NCBI GenBank assembly: GCA_031257595.1 | Contig: JAIROH010000004.1 | Location: 1-10,009 of the forward strand | Origin: Treponema sp. | GTDB lineage: Bacteria; Spirochaetota; Spirochaetia; Treponematales; Breznakiellaceae | Direction of reading: 5' to 3' | DNA length: 10,009 nucleotides | Shown here: positions 1 to 6,509 of the stretch, piece by piece | Layout of the letters: each line of letters begins with the position of its first letter | Numbering within the stretch: the first letter of the stretch is position 1 | Notes under the pieces: model-generated | Told to the model about the DNA's origin: nothing | Database searches by the model: none | Seen by the model: only the letters and a program-made list of their open reading frames with translations | Made by a program: the position numbers and the translations under genes

Positions 1-69
1 GAGGGCATACCGGCGCTGGTGTTAAACACGATGTGGCATGGAGCCTGGCCGAGAGAACAAACTGAATAA
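1..69 (+). other. Left window edge: possible 3' tail of a truncated upstream gene
   Basis: Two forward frames are open from the window edge. Frame 1 closes with TAA at 67-69 and ends in residues like LNTMWHGAWPREQTE. Frame 3 closes with TGA at 63-65 and ends in VKHDVAWSLAERTN. Either could be the C-terminus of a gene that starts outside the window, and I cannot choose between them or recognise a family. Both overlap the first ATG of the next forward ORF. Confidence 0.2.
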
Positions 70-427
70 CCGGGTGTCTTTTGATTTATCAGAGGGACAA
101 ATTCGCAGGCTGGAATCGAAGAAAGAGCCGCAGCGGATTACGTTTGTGGGGGTCAATTTTGAGGTTTTCTATCTTTACTTTGATTACGACGATGAAAAGG
201 ATGAGTTTTTTCTCGCGCATTTAAGGGCTTCTACTTTTGACGACATAACGTTGGGAGACGGCACGGTAATCCGGCCGGTAGCCGCCGAATCGGGCGATTT
301 CTCTTTTGACCTAACGCAGAGGCGCCAGGCATCGGTCTCACCATTCATGGGGATGGTATTTACCCGCCGGTTCGGTGATGGTGAAAGTATCGCCGGAGGG
401 CTCAATAACATAGAAGCCGTTCTTTAA
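38..427 (+). CDS. Hypothetical protein, possibly a truncated or readthrough ORF
   Basis: This 129-residue ORF is not recognised. The first ~100 residues look protein-like: acidic and aromatic, with FEVFYLYFDYDDEKDEFF and a later FDDITLGDGTVIRP. No signal peptide or membrane segment is visible. The last ~30 residues (from base 338) are read antisense to the conserved C-terminus of the reverse gene at 338-1039, so the natural end of this protein may have been lost. Neither ATG 38 nor the alternatives CTG 62 and GTG 74 has a convincing ribosome binding site. The stretch is visibly less GC-rich than the genes further right. It may be a small real gene, or the remains of one cut when the neighbouring gene arrived. 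Confidence 0.35.
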   Translation: MEPGRENKLNNRVSFDLSEGQIRRLESKKEPQRITFVGVNFEVFYLYFDYDDEKDEFFLAHLRASTFDDITLGDGTVIRPVAAESGDFSFDLTQRRQASVSPFMGMVFTRRFGDGESIAGGLNNIEAVL

Positions 428-1039
428 CGCATAGGTTTTTTCACTGTCGTTGAACACGACCCCCGCAATCGCGCCCAGATACGCCCGCCTGTCGTTATGC
501 AGATCCGCGTAGACGCGCAGCTTTTCCATGCGCTTTACGTGATCGTCTATATCATCAACGCTGGGTTTGTTTTTGATTTCAACAATCATCACCTTGTCGC
601 CGTTTTCCAGAAACGCGTCCACTTCGGTGTATATATTGTGTTCCTTGCTTGCGATTACCGTGTCACGGTGGGTTTTTTCAAATTCAAATTGCAGTTCCCT
701 AAATTTCGCGACCAGGTTCGGCACGACCATATATTCAACCATTTCGCCGAAACGGTTGGTGATTTCCCCGACCCGTTTGTCGGTTTCCTTCATTTGTTTA
801 TAGGTTTCCTTCATTTGCTTGTCGGTTTCTTTTATTTGGATGGCATTTTCCTTGACAATACGGTCGGTTTCCTTGACGATACGGTCGGTTTCCCTCATTT
901 GTTTGTCGGTTTCCTTCATTTGGATGGCATTTTCCCTGACAATACGGTCGGTTTCTTTGAGTTGTTCATTGGTGGCCTGTATTGCCGCCCAGACCTTGTC
1001 AAAATCCAGCTTTTCCTCTACAATTTGCGCTGTCTCCAT
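338..1039 (-). CDS. Coiled-coil protein with PD-(D/E)XK nuclease-like C-terminal domain (DUF3782-like)
   Basis: The protein has 233 residues from the chosen start. Residues ~1-25 form a short leader (METAQIVEEK). From about residue 24 there are nine 7-residue units of the type KETDxxV/M, predicted to form a long, highly charged coiled coil. After a hinge (GEMVEYMVVPNLV) the C-terminal half has the pattern EVDAF...VMIVEIKNK, which fits the D...ExK core of the PD-(D/E)XK nuclease fold. It ends PHEW, resembling the 'REW' ends I associate with this family. The ATG at 1039 is chosen because AGGAG (1051-1047) precedes it by 7 nt. Two upstream in-frame ATGs lack such a site. Related proteins are often multicopy in Treponema and their role is not established. 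Nuclease activity is an inference from the motif only. Its 3' end overlaps the forward ORF at 38-427. Confidence 0.8.
   Translation of the reverse strand: METAQIVEEKLDFDKVWAAIQATNEQLKETDRIVRENAIQMKETDKQMRETDRIVKETDRIVKENAIQIKETDKQMKETYKQMKETDKRVGEITNRFGEMVEYMVVPNLVAKFRELQFEFEKTHRDTVIASKEHNIYTEVDAFLENGDKVMIVEIKNKPSVDDIDDHVKRMEKLRVYADLHNDRRAYLGAIAGVVFNDSEKTYALKNGFYVIEPSGDTFTITEPAGKYHPHEW
781..969 (-). repeat. Nine tandem 21-bp repeats encoding coiled-coil heptads
   Basis: Units begin at 781, 802, 823, 844, 865, 886, 907, 928 and 949. Each is 21 bp and encodes one heptad (KETDRIV, RENAIQM, KETDKQM and variants). There is a higher order: the four heptads DRIV-ENAIQ-DKQM-(R/K)ET recur as a second block, which implies an older 84-bp duplication. 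Because 21 and 84 are multiples of three, gain or loss of units keeps the reading frame and only changes coiled-coil length. The same periodicity opens long spurious ORFs on the forward strand. Confidence 0.9.
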
Positions 1040-1046
1040 ATTTTGG

Positions 1047-1064
1047 CTCCTCATGGTAAGTATA
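1047..1064 (-). promoter_or_regulatory. Putative -10 box and ribosome binding site of the coiled-coil/nuclease-fold gene
   Basis: On the reverse strand TATACT (1064-1059) is a good -10 box. It lies about 20 nt upstream of the ATG at 1039, with AGGAG (1051-1047) between them. No good -35 box stands 16-18 bp upstream, so the promoter part is only tentative. The Shine-Dalgarno part is clear and decides the start. Confidence 0.5.
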
Positions 1065-1133
1065 CCGCTTTTCCGGCATTTTAAGAAAGGGCAGTCAAAA
1101 CCCGCCAAGGTAAAATTTCTTCAACGGTATACT
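1059..1133. repeat. 9-bp inverted repeat in the divergent intergenic region
   Basis: AGTATACCG at 1059-1067 is repeated inverted as CGGTATACT at 1125-1133. The left arm overlaps the putative -10 box of the reverse gene. The arms are 57 nt apart, too far for a tight hairpin, so they could be paired operator half-sites or chance. Between the divergent starts (1040-1178) I see no other gene. Confidence 0.35.
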
Positions 1134-1142
1134 GATACGGAA

Positions 1143-1171
1143 TTGTGGTTTTCCGAACTTTGTTGTAATGT
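1143..1171 (+). promoter_or_regulatory. Weak putative promoter of the M23 peptidase gene
   Basis: TTGTGG (1143-1148) and TAATGT (1166-1171) are separated by 17 bp, but each matches its consensus at only three positions. The -10 would lie 7 nt before the ATG at 1179, so the mRNA would start at or next to the start codon. A better -10 match, TACAAT (1175-1180), overlaps the ATG but lacks a -35 partner. If that one is used, translation would have to begin further in, perhaps at TTG 1230. Confidence 0.25.
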
Positions 1172-1178
1172 GGATACA

Positions 1179-2189
1179 ATGTGTCAAGTAAAAAATCGCA
1201 AAAACCGGTCTGCCGGCGTCAACCGGGTTTTGAAGCCGTTATGGCTCTTTTTATTTGCCCTCCTCTACGCCCACTGTTTGACGGCGGAGACCGGAAGCCC
1301 GCCTTCCGGGACCTTGAAGCTCGCCGCCGTCCCGGATTCGGTACGGCCCGGCGATCCGTTTGTGGTCGCCGTCGCCGGCCGGCCGGTTTCCGCCCCGGGC
1401 GGACACCGGCCCAGGGCCTTACTTTTCGGGAGCGCCGGCCGGCGCATCGGGCAGGCGGTTTTTTTCAGCCTGTACCCGGAAAGCCCCCTGGGGCCTGTGT
1501 ATGCGGCGCTTATGGCGGCGCCTTCGACGGCTTCGCCGGGCGGGGCGCGGGTCCAAATTGAAGAAAACGGCGTGATTCTGGGAGAAATTTCCGTCACGAT
1601 AGAAAGCCGGGATTTTAGAACGGAAAACCTCGTACTGACCAACGCGATGTCGGACATCCTTACCGTTCCGGATCCGCAAAAAACCCTGGAAACGGAAAAA
1701 CTGCTGCAAATCCTGAACCACACCGGTGAAGACTTGTTTTGTACCGGCGGCTTTGTGATGCCGGTAAACTCCCAAGTCCAGACAAGCCGTTTCGGAAGCC
1801 GCCGGGTCAACAAACATCCGGACGGGCGCAGCGTTACCTCTATCCACGCGGGCATTGATTACCGCGCGCCGGAAGGAACCCCGATTACCGTCTGCGCTCC
1901 CGGCAGGGTAGTCTTCGCCGGGCCGAGGATTGTAACGGGGAATACGGTTATTATTGAACATATGCCGGGGGTTTATTCACTCTGCTATCATTTGAGCAAA
2001 ATCGGCCTTGCTGCGGGCCAGATAGTCAAAACCGGCGACAGTCTGGGTGAAGCCGGTTCTACCGGTTTTGCCACCGCCGCCCACCTCCACTGGGAACTGA
2101 GAGTAGCCGGGGAAAACACCGATCCCGAAGCGTTTATCGGCCGCACGATCCTTGACAAAGACGCTATTTTGGGTAAACTGGGTAAATAG
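1179..2189 (+). CDS. Exported M23-family (LytM/lysostaphin-type) metallopeptidase
   Basis: The 336-residue protein is likely a periplasmic peptidoglycan endopeptidase or hydrolase regulator. Residues ~1-36 form a signal sequence: basic start, hydrophobic LWLFLFALLY, then a possible cleavage after LTA. Residues ~40-145 look beta-rich with an Ig-like flavour (SVRPGDPFVVAV). The M23 domain spans ~190-320. Its zinc and catalytic pattern is present: H223-AGI-D227 (HxxxD) and H302-L-H304 (HxH), with the typical SRFGSRR, APEGTPI and GSTGFATAAHLHWEL stretches. This supports an active enzyme rather than a degenerate one. The open frame extends back to 819, antisense to the neighbouring gene, so the start must lie later. 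ATG 1179 is the best choice but has no Shine-Dalgarno; TTG 1230 would still leave a good signal peptide. Hairpins follow the gene before rpsU. Confidence 0.9.
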   Translation: MCQVKNRKNRSAGVNRVLKPLWLFLFALLYAHCLTAETGSPPSGTLKLAAVPDSVRPGDPFVVAVAGRPVSAPGGHRPRALLFGSAGRRIGQAVFFSLYPESPLGPVYAALMAAPSTASPGGARVQIEENGVILGEISVTIESRDFRTENLVLTNAMSDILTVPDPQKTLETEKLLQILNHTGEDLFCTGGFVMPVNSQVQTSRFGSRRVNKHPDGRSVTSIHAGIDYRAPEGTPITVCAPGRVVFAGPRIVTGNTVIIEHMPGVYSLCYHLSKIGLAAGQIVKTGDSLGEAGSTGFATAAHLHWELRVAGENTDPEAFIGRTILDKDAILGKLGK

Positions 2190-2256
2190 TCCGCTTTAAG
2201 GGCGGAAGGATTCCGGACAGGGCTTTTTAAAACGAACGGAATTTTGAAAAAAGCCC
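2190..2256 (+). terminator. Possible terminator hairpins between the M23 gene and rpsU
   Basis: Directly after the M23 stop, TCCGC (2190-2194) can pair with GCGGA (2202-2206). A longer stem follows: GGGCTTTTTAAAA (2220-2232) pairs with TTTTG-AAAAAA-GCCC (2242-2256), with a small bulge. The downstream sequence is T-rich but interrupted (GATTTGTTTGTATCTTTT). This could end M23 transcription or act as an attenuator ahead of rpsU. I see no clear promoter for rpsU in the 112-nt gap. Confidence 0.45.
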
Positions 2257-2283
2257 CATGGATTTGTTTGTATCTTTTACCCA

Positions 2284-2294
2284 AAAGGAGGTGA
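2284..2294 (+). promoter_or_regulatory. Extended Shine-Dalgarno of rpsU (AAAGGAGGTGA)
   Basis: These 11 bases are a perfect complement to the usual 3' end of bacterial 16S rRNA. They place the start at TTG 2302, with 10 nt between AGGAGG and the start codon. This is the strongest ribosome binding site in the window; the neighbouring forward genes have almost none. Confidence 0.9.
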
Positions 2295-2301
2295 ATCAAG
2301 C

Positions 2302-2505
2302 TTGGCTCATATTGTCGTTGACGAAAACGAAATGCTGGAAAAAGCCATCAAACGCTTTAAGCGCATGGTGGAAAAAGAGGGAATCATTCGGGAATATAAA
2401 AAACGGGAGTATTACGAAAAACCTTCTACGATTCTGAACCGGAAAAAGAAAGCAATTGCCCGTAAATTAATGAAAAAAAGCCGCAAAGGCCGCACGGAAT
2501 ATTAA
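2302..2505 (+). CDS. rpsU: 30S ribosomal protein bS21
   Basis: The protein has 67 residues, a normal length for bS21. It is strongly basic, with the family features VVDENEMLEKAIKRFKR near the N-terminus, a central REYKKREYYEKPS and a basic tail (KKKAIARKLMKKSRKGR). bS21 sits on the 30S platform near the anti-Shine-Dalgarno end of 16S rRNA and helps initiation. The start codon is TTG, fixed by the 11-nt Shine-Dalgarno upstream and by the family N-terminus (MAHIVV). The gene stands between envelope-protein genes rather than with other ribosomal genes. A rare start codon combined with an unusually strong binding site suggests control of translation, possibly by ribosomes that do or do not carry bS21; that is inference. 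Confidence 0.95.
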   Translation: MAHIVVDENEMLEKAIKRFKRMVEKEGIIREYKKREYYEKPSTILNRKKKAIARKLMKKSRKGRTEY

Positions 2506-2555
2506 CGGCTCGTATGGGCGGTTGACGGTTCCGCCGCCGGCCGCTCAGAAACCCT

Positions 2556-3533
2556 ATGTTAAAAAAATCACCGCTTTTTGTTGCGTTTGTCATTTTTAGC
2601 TTTTTCTCCTGTGTATCCGCCCCGAAACGTTTGGATCTATTCGGGAAACCGGGTAATTTTGTCTGGCAGAGCGCTTCGGGAGAAAACGGCCCGGCAGAAG
2701 GGCTTGATCTGTTTGAAGGGATATTTTCCGGTCCCGCCCTGGAATTCTGGGCTCTCAGGGCCGATTTATCAAACCCGGATATTGAGGTGTTTGCCGGGCC
2801 TCTGCCGGAAGACGGAATAATCCGGGCCGTCACGGTTTCAGCTTTTGCCCGGAACCATGGATGCGCGGCGGCGATTAACGCCAATCCGTTCGAAATTCCC
2901 CGCAAAAAAGGTTTGTCCCGCGGCGAAACCATGCGGACGGTAGGACTTGTGGTTTCCGGGGGCGTTATGGTCTCCCCTCCCAATCCGCGTTACGACGCCC
3001 TGGTATTTTACGGCCCGGAAAAGACCCCGGAGGCCGGGAAAGCAGGCCGGGTTTCCGTGTCAGGCCGAACCGGGGAAGACCCTGCCCTTGCCGGCCGGGC
3101 CGCGGTAATCGGCCAGGCGGAAGCGTTTTCCCCGTCCGGGGCGCCCCGGTCCGGAATAATTGAAACCGCCGCCGGGGGCTTTTACCGGATCCTCGAAGGC
3201 GGAAAGCCCAGCGCCCAGGCCCTGTCGAAGCGGGGCGGCGTCCGTCATCCCCGAAGCGCCGCGGGTATTTCGGCGGACGGCCGCTTTCTCTACCTGTTGG
3301 TTATAGACGGACGCCGCCCCGGCAGCGCCGGCGCCACGGAAGCGGAAACGGCCCTGATCATGGAACGCCTGGGCGCCGCCAACGCGCTCTGTTTTGACGG
3401 CGGCGGTTCCAGCGCGCTTGTCCTGCGGCGGAACGGAGGGCCGGTAAAAGTTCTCAACATCCCGGCTCAGGGTCTGGGCCGGGAACGTCCGGTAACGGCC
3501 TGCCTTGGGATTCGCGTCCGCCCGTCCCTTTAA
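2556..3533 (+). CDS. Phosphodiester glycosidase (NAGPA/DUF2233-domain) lipoprotein
   Basis: The 325-residue protein begins with a short basic, hydrophobic export signal ending in FSFFSC, so Cys19 is a plausible lipidation site under the relaxed spirochaete lipobox. The NAGPA-type domain covers about residues 60-322. It shows INANPF (107-112), GLVVSGGVMVSPP (130-142), RSAAGISADGRFLYLLVIDGR (233-253), the hallmark DGGGSS (281-286) and RPVTACLGI (311-319). Members cleave sugar-phosphodiester bonds, as in uncovering of mannose-6-phosphate in animals; bacterial substrates are probably envelope or exopolysaccharide phosphodiesters. The exact substrate is unknown. The ATG 2556 has no Shine-Dalgarno. 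The gene begins 50 nt after rpsU; the gap can form only a small GGCGG/CCGCC hairpin with no T-tract, so cotranscription with rpsU is possible. Confidence 0.85.
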   Translation: MLKKSPLFVAFVIFSFFSCVSAPKRLDLFGKPGNFVWQSASGENGPAEGLDLFEGIFSGPALEFWALRADLSNPDIEVFAGPLPEDGIIRAVTVSAFARNHGCAAAINANPFEIPRKKGLSRGETMRTVGLVVSGGVMVSPPNPRYDALVFYGPEKTPEAGKAGRVSVSGRTGEDPALAGRAAVIGQAEAFSPSGAPRSGIIETAAGGFYRILEGGKPSAQALSKRGGVRHPRSAAGISADGRFLYLLVIDGRRPGSAGATEAETALIMERLGAANALCFDGGGSSALVLRRNGGPVKVLNIPAQGLGRERPVTACLGIRVRPSL

Positions 3534-3554
3534 CGTGAAAAAACCCCGGCGCAT

Positions 3555-3583
3555 TTGCCTCAGCACGGATTCTTGCTTATAAT
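3555..3583 (+). promoter_or_regulatory. Strong sigma-70-type promoter for the EEP-fold hydrolase gene
   Basis: TTGCCT (3555-3560), a 17-bp spacer and a perfect TATAAT (3578-3583) form the best promoter in the window. Only 8 nt separate the -10 box from the ATG at 3592, so transcription is expected to start within a base or two of the start codon. No Shine-Dalgarno is present, which fits a leaderless or nearly leaderless mRNA. Confidence 0.7.
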
Positions 3584-3591
3584 TTAGTGAT

Positions 3592-4671
3592 ATGAAAAAC
3601 ATACCGCTTGTGGCAAAAATCTCCGGTTGTACGGTGGGAGTTCTGGTCTGTGCGGTGGGCTGTCTTTTTATCTGGTTAACCCTGAATGAATACAAGCCTT
3701 CCGCGATAGAAACGGTTTCAATAGCGGGGAACGCCCCTGTCAAGGTTCCCCTGGAACAATCCCTGGAGCTTTATTCCTGGAACATCGGCTATGCGGCCCT
3801 GGACGCCGGTCAGGATTTTATCATGGACGGCGGAAACGGGGTACGGCCTCATTCCCAAAGTACTGTTGAAAACAACATCTGGGCGATACAATCGTTTCTC
3901 GCTTCCCAGGCGGCGGATTTTGTTTTTCTCCAGGAAGTCGACGTCAATTCCCGTCGTTCTTACGGCGTCGATCAGGCGGATTACTTTACCGGCTCCTGGC
4001 AGGGAACTTCCGCATTCGCCCTCAACTACTTCTGTAAATTTGTGCCGTATCCTTTTCCCCGGTTTTTGGGACGGACAGAAAGCGGGCTGCTTACCCTCAC
4101 TACGTTCTATGCCGGGGCCCAGGCGGAACGCGTGGCCCTTCCGGCCGCTTTCACCTGGCCGGTGCGGATTGCCCAGCTCAAGCGCTGTCTTTTGGTAGAA
4201 CGGCTTCCCGTACAGGGCAACGGCGGAGAGCTGGTTCTGGTCAACCTCCACCTGGAAGCCTACGATTCCGGCGAAGGAAAAAAAGCCCAGATGAACGTTT
4301 TGATTGATTTTCTAAAATCCGAATACGCCAAAGGCAACTACTGTGTTGCAGGCGGGGACTTTAACTTAAATTTTCCGGGCGCGGAAGCGAATTTCCCCGT
4401 TACAAATACGGAATACTTTGTCCCCGGAACCATAGAACCGGACACGCTGGAAGAGGGCTGGATCGCCGCCGCGGACACCACTGTCCCAAGCGCCCGGCTC
4501 CTCGATAAACCCTATAACGGTGTCAGGGAAGGCCGCCAGTTTTATTGTTTGGACGGATTTTTGGTTTCCCCCAATGTAACGGTTGATTCGGTAAAAACCA
4601 TAGACCTGGATTTTAGAAATTCGGATCATAACCCGGTGATACTAACCTTTACGCTGCTGCGGGCGCATTAG
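3592..4671 (+). CDS. Membrane-anchored endonuclease/exonuclease/phosphatase-family protein
   Basis: The protein has 359 residues. Residues ~8-31 form one hydrophobic segment with no obvious cleavage site, so the enzyme is probably anchored in the inner membrane with its domain outside. The EEP (DNase I-like) catalytic set is complete: WNIGY (Asn64), LQEVD (Glu115), VNLHLEAY (Asn218, His220), GGDFNLN (Asp256, Asn258), LDGFLVS (Asp321) and SDHNPV (Asp345-His346). Such metal-dependent enzymes cut phosphodiesters in nucleic acids, sphingolipids or inositol phosphates. The subgroup with WNIGYAALD...DFIMDGG is common in Gram-positives and spirochaetes, and its substrate is not established. It has its own promoter immediately upstream and is transcribed the same way as the ligase downstream. 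Confidence 0.88.
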   Translation: MKNIPLVAKISGCTVGVLVCAVGCLFIWLTLNEYKPSAIETVSIAGNAPVKVPLEQSLELYSWNIGYAALDAGQDFIMDGGNGVRPHSQSTVENNIWAIQSFLASQAADFVFLQEVDVNSRRSYGVDQADYFTGSWQGTSAFALNYFCKFVPYPFPRFLGRTESGLLTLTTFYAGAQAERVALPAAFTWPVRIAQLKRCLLVERLPVQGNGGELVLVNLHLEAYDSGEGKKAQMNVLIDFLKSEYAKGNYCVAGGDFNLNFPGAEANFPVTNTEYFVPGTIEPDTLEEGWIAAADTTVPSARLLDKPYNGVREGRQFYCLDGFLVSPNVTVDSVKTIDLDFRNSDHNPVILTFTLLRAH

Positions 4672-4714
4672 ACACAAAAAACAAAGAAAGGTTGCGATTT
4701 TCCGGTTTTTCTTC

Positions 4715-4743
4715 TCGACAAAATCTTTTTTTTTGTATAGAAT
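4715..4743 (+). promoter_or_regulatory. Promoter of the acyl-CoA ligase gene with a T9 tract in its spacer
   Basis: TCGACA (4715-4720) and TAGAAT (4738-4743) each differ from consensus at one position and are 17 bp apart. The spacer contains an uninterrupted run of nine T (4726-4734). The -10 box ends 6 nt before the ATG at 4750, placing the expected transcription start on the A of the start codon. Upstream (4672-4714) I see only A- and T-rich sequence with no convincing terminator. Confidence 0.6.
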
Positions 4744-4749
4744 AGGCTC

Positions 4750-6507
4750 ATGTTAAAATGGAGTGAATATACAGCCGATTGGCCGGATCTCCCCTATCCG
4801 AATTTTATCGCCTTGCTTGACGACATTGACAAAAAATGGGGCGAAAAAACCGCTCTCTATTATCGTCCCGGAAAGCAAAAAGACTTCACCAGGTGGTCTT
4901 TCTCTTTTTATGCCGCCGAATGCCGCCGTATTGCGCGGGGGCTTGTCAAGGCGGAACTTAAAAAAGGCGACAGGGTCGCCCTGTGGGCGGAGAACCGTCC
5001 CGAGTGGATGGTTGTCTGGATGGCCGCGGCCGTCGCGGGCTGTGTTATCGTTCCGGTTGATTACCTTGTCAGCGAAAAAGAATGCAGGAACATTATCGCA
5101 ATAACCGGGGCAAAAGCGTTCTTTTATTCAAAACGGAAAGAAGAATTCGCCCGTTCCCTGGATATTCACGCGGATTTGCGGGTCTGTATCGACAGTGGCG
5201 AAGACTACGGCAGGTTCGGGATTAACGCCGGCGATGTACCCCTGCCTTCGGCCGGCAGCATTGACCGGCGGGATCCCGTATCCATTGTGTTTACGTCGGG
5301 AACCACGGGCTTTGCCAAAGGCGTTACCCTTTCCCATAACGGGATCATTTCCAACGTAAGCGCCGCGATACTCGCGCTTCAGCCGACTTCCACCGACACT
5401 TTTATCAACGTACTGCCCCTTCATCATACCTATCCGACCGCCTGTTCTTTTATCGCCCCGCTTGTTTTGGGTGTCGGAATTATTATCGTTGAAAGACTTG
5501 TGGGCAAGGTCGTGATAGACGATATCCGGGACGCGGGCGGTACCCTGCTTATTGCCGTTCCCCTGCTTTACGACAAGGTAAAAGACGCCCTTGAGGCGGG
5601 CCTTAGAAAACTGCCGCTTCCGGTAAAGACCTTGATCAATATTCTGCGAAGTATCGCCCTTTCACAGGCAAAAAAGAGCAAGACCGGTTTCGGCCGGGTA
5701 ATGCTGAAATTCGTACGAAAGAAGGCGGGGCTTGGATCGATGCGCATGATGGTTGCCGGCGGCGGGGCGTTGAACCCCAAAACGGCGGACTTTTTCGAAT
5801 CGCTGGGCTTCAACATCTACCACGGTTACGGGATGAGTGAAAACAGTCCCCTTATCAGTGTGGGAACCCCCGGCTTCAAGAACAACGCTTCCGTGGGGCT
5901 GCCGGTAAAATACACCGAAGTAAAGATAGAAGATCCCGATGAATACGGGGTCGGGGAAATTGTCATCAGGTCGCCGTCGATTATGCTGGGGTACTACGAA
6001 AACCCCGAGGCCACCAAAGAGGTGTTAACCGAAGACGGATGGCTGCGGACAGGGGATCTTGGCTACCGGGACGAAAAAGGCTTTATCTACATCAACGGCC
6101 GTAAAAAGAACCTTATTGTGAGCTCCGGCGGAAAAAACATCTACCCGGAAGAAATCGAAAAGCATTTTGATCTTTCCCGCGTCATTGGCGAAATTCTTGT
6201 CGTGGGCCGAAAAGGAGAAAAAGGGGAGCGTATCTTTGCCGTTGTGGTACCCAACAGGGAGACCCTTTCCGCCGATTATCCGGAAAAGGTTCCCGGGGAA
6301 GGGGAACTTGGCCGGGAGGCGCTGGATTTTATCGACGGTCTTGTTAAAAAGGAAATTGAAAAGGTCAACCGCGGCCTGCCTCCCTACAAAAAGATCGACG
6401 GATTTATCCTGCGTCAGGAAGAGTTTGAAAAAAACGCCCAGAAAAAAATCCGGCGTTTTCTCTACAAGGAATACGAGAAAGGGGATTCGGTTCCTGCCGG
6501 AAAATAG
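4750..6507 (+). CDS. AMP-forming acyl-CoA ligase (long-chain fatty acid-CoA ligase-like)
   Basis: The 585-residue protein belongs to the ANL adenylate-forming superfamily. It activates a carboxylic acid with ATP to an acyl-adenylate and then transfers it to CoA. Core motifs are all present: the P-loop SIVFTSGTTGFAKGVTLSH (178-196), LHHTYP (224-229), the adenine-binding GYGMSENSP (359-367), the hinge-region TGDLGYRDEKGFIYINGRKKNLI (434-456), GGKNIYPEEIE (460-470) and a C-terminal catalytic-lysine motif NAQKKIRR (Lys566). Overall shape and length suit a long- or medium-chain acyl-CoA synthetase; chain length cannot be judged by eye. The protein appears cytosolic, with no signal peptide. It has its own promoter and no real Shine-Dalgarno. 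The VOC gene starts two bases after its stop, so the two are surely cotranscribed. Confidence 0.92.
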   Translation: MLKWSEYTADWPDLPYPNFIALLDDIDKKWGEKTALYYRPGKQKDFTRWSFSFYAAECRRIARGLVKAELKKGDRVALWAENRPEWMVVWMAAAVAGCVIVPVDYLVSEKECRNIIAITGAKAFFYSKRKEEFARSLDIHADLRVCIDSGEDYGRFGINAGDVPLPSAGSIDRRDPVSIVFTSGTTGFAKGVTLSHNGIISNVSAAILALQPTSTDTFINVLPLHHTYPTACSFIAPLVLGVGIIIVERLVGKVVIDDIRDAGGTLLIAVPLLYDKVKDALEAGLRKLPLPVKTLINILRSIALSQAKKSKTGFGRVMLKFVRKKAGLGSMRMMVAGGGALNPKTADFFESLGFNIYHGYGMSENSPLISVGTPGFKNNASVGLPVKYTEVKIEDPDEYGVGEIVIRSPSIMLGYYENPEATKEVLTEDGWLRTGDLGYRDEKGFIYINGRKKNLIVSSGGKNIYPEEIEKHFDLSRVIGEILVVGRKGEKGERIFAVVVPNRETLSADYPEKVPGEGELGREALDFIDGLVKKEIEKVNRGLPPYKKIDGFILRQEEFEKNAQKKIRRFLYKEYEKGDSVPAGK

Positions 6508-6509
6508 CG

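Noticed and set aside
781..969. CRISPR-like regular repeats
   Set aside because: Units are contiguous 21-bp copies with no spacers and encode protein heptads.
497..1084. Long forward ORF of 195 residues across the coiled-coil gene
   Set aside because: It is antisense to the real gene. The 21-bp repeat keeps several frames open, giving a repetitive Phe/Leu-rich translation with no family features.
819..1178. N-terminal extension of the M23 peptidase frame back to 819
   Set aside because: It reads antisense through the 21-bp repeats; a clear signal peptide near residue 20 of the later start shows the gene begins at 1179 or after.
1432..1445. 14-bp perfect palindrome GCGCCGGCCGGCGC
   Set aside because: It lies inside the M23 coding region and is explained by GC-rich codons; nothing nearby suggests a site.
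3718..4251. Reverse ORF of 177 residues opposite the EEP-family gene
   Set aside because: The forward gene has every catalytic motif; the reverse frame is a shadow caused by GC-rich codon use.
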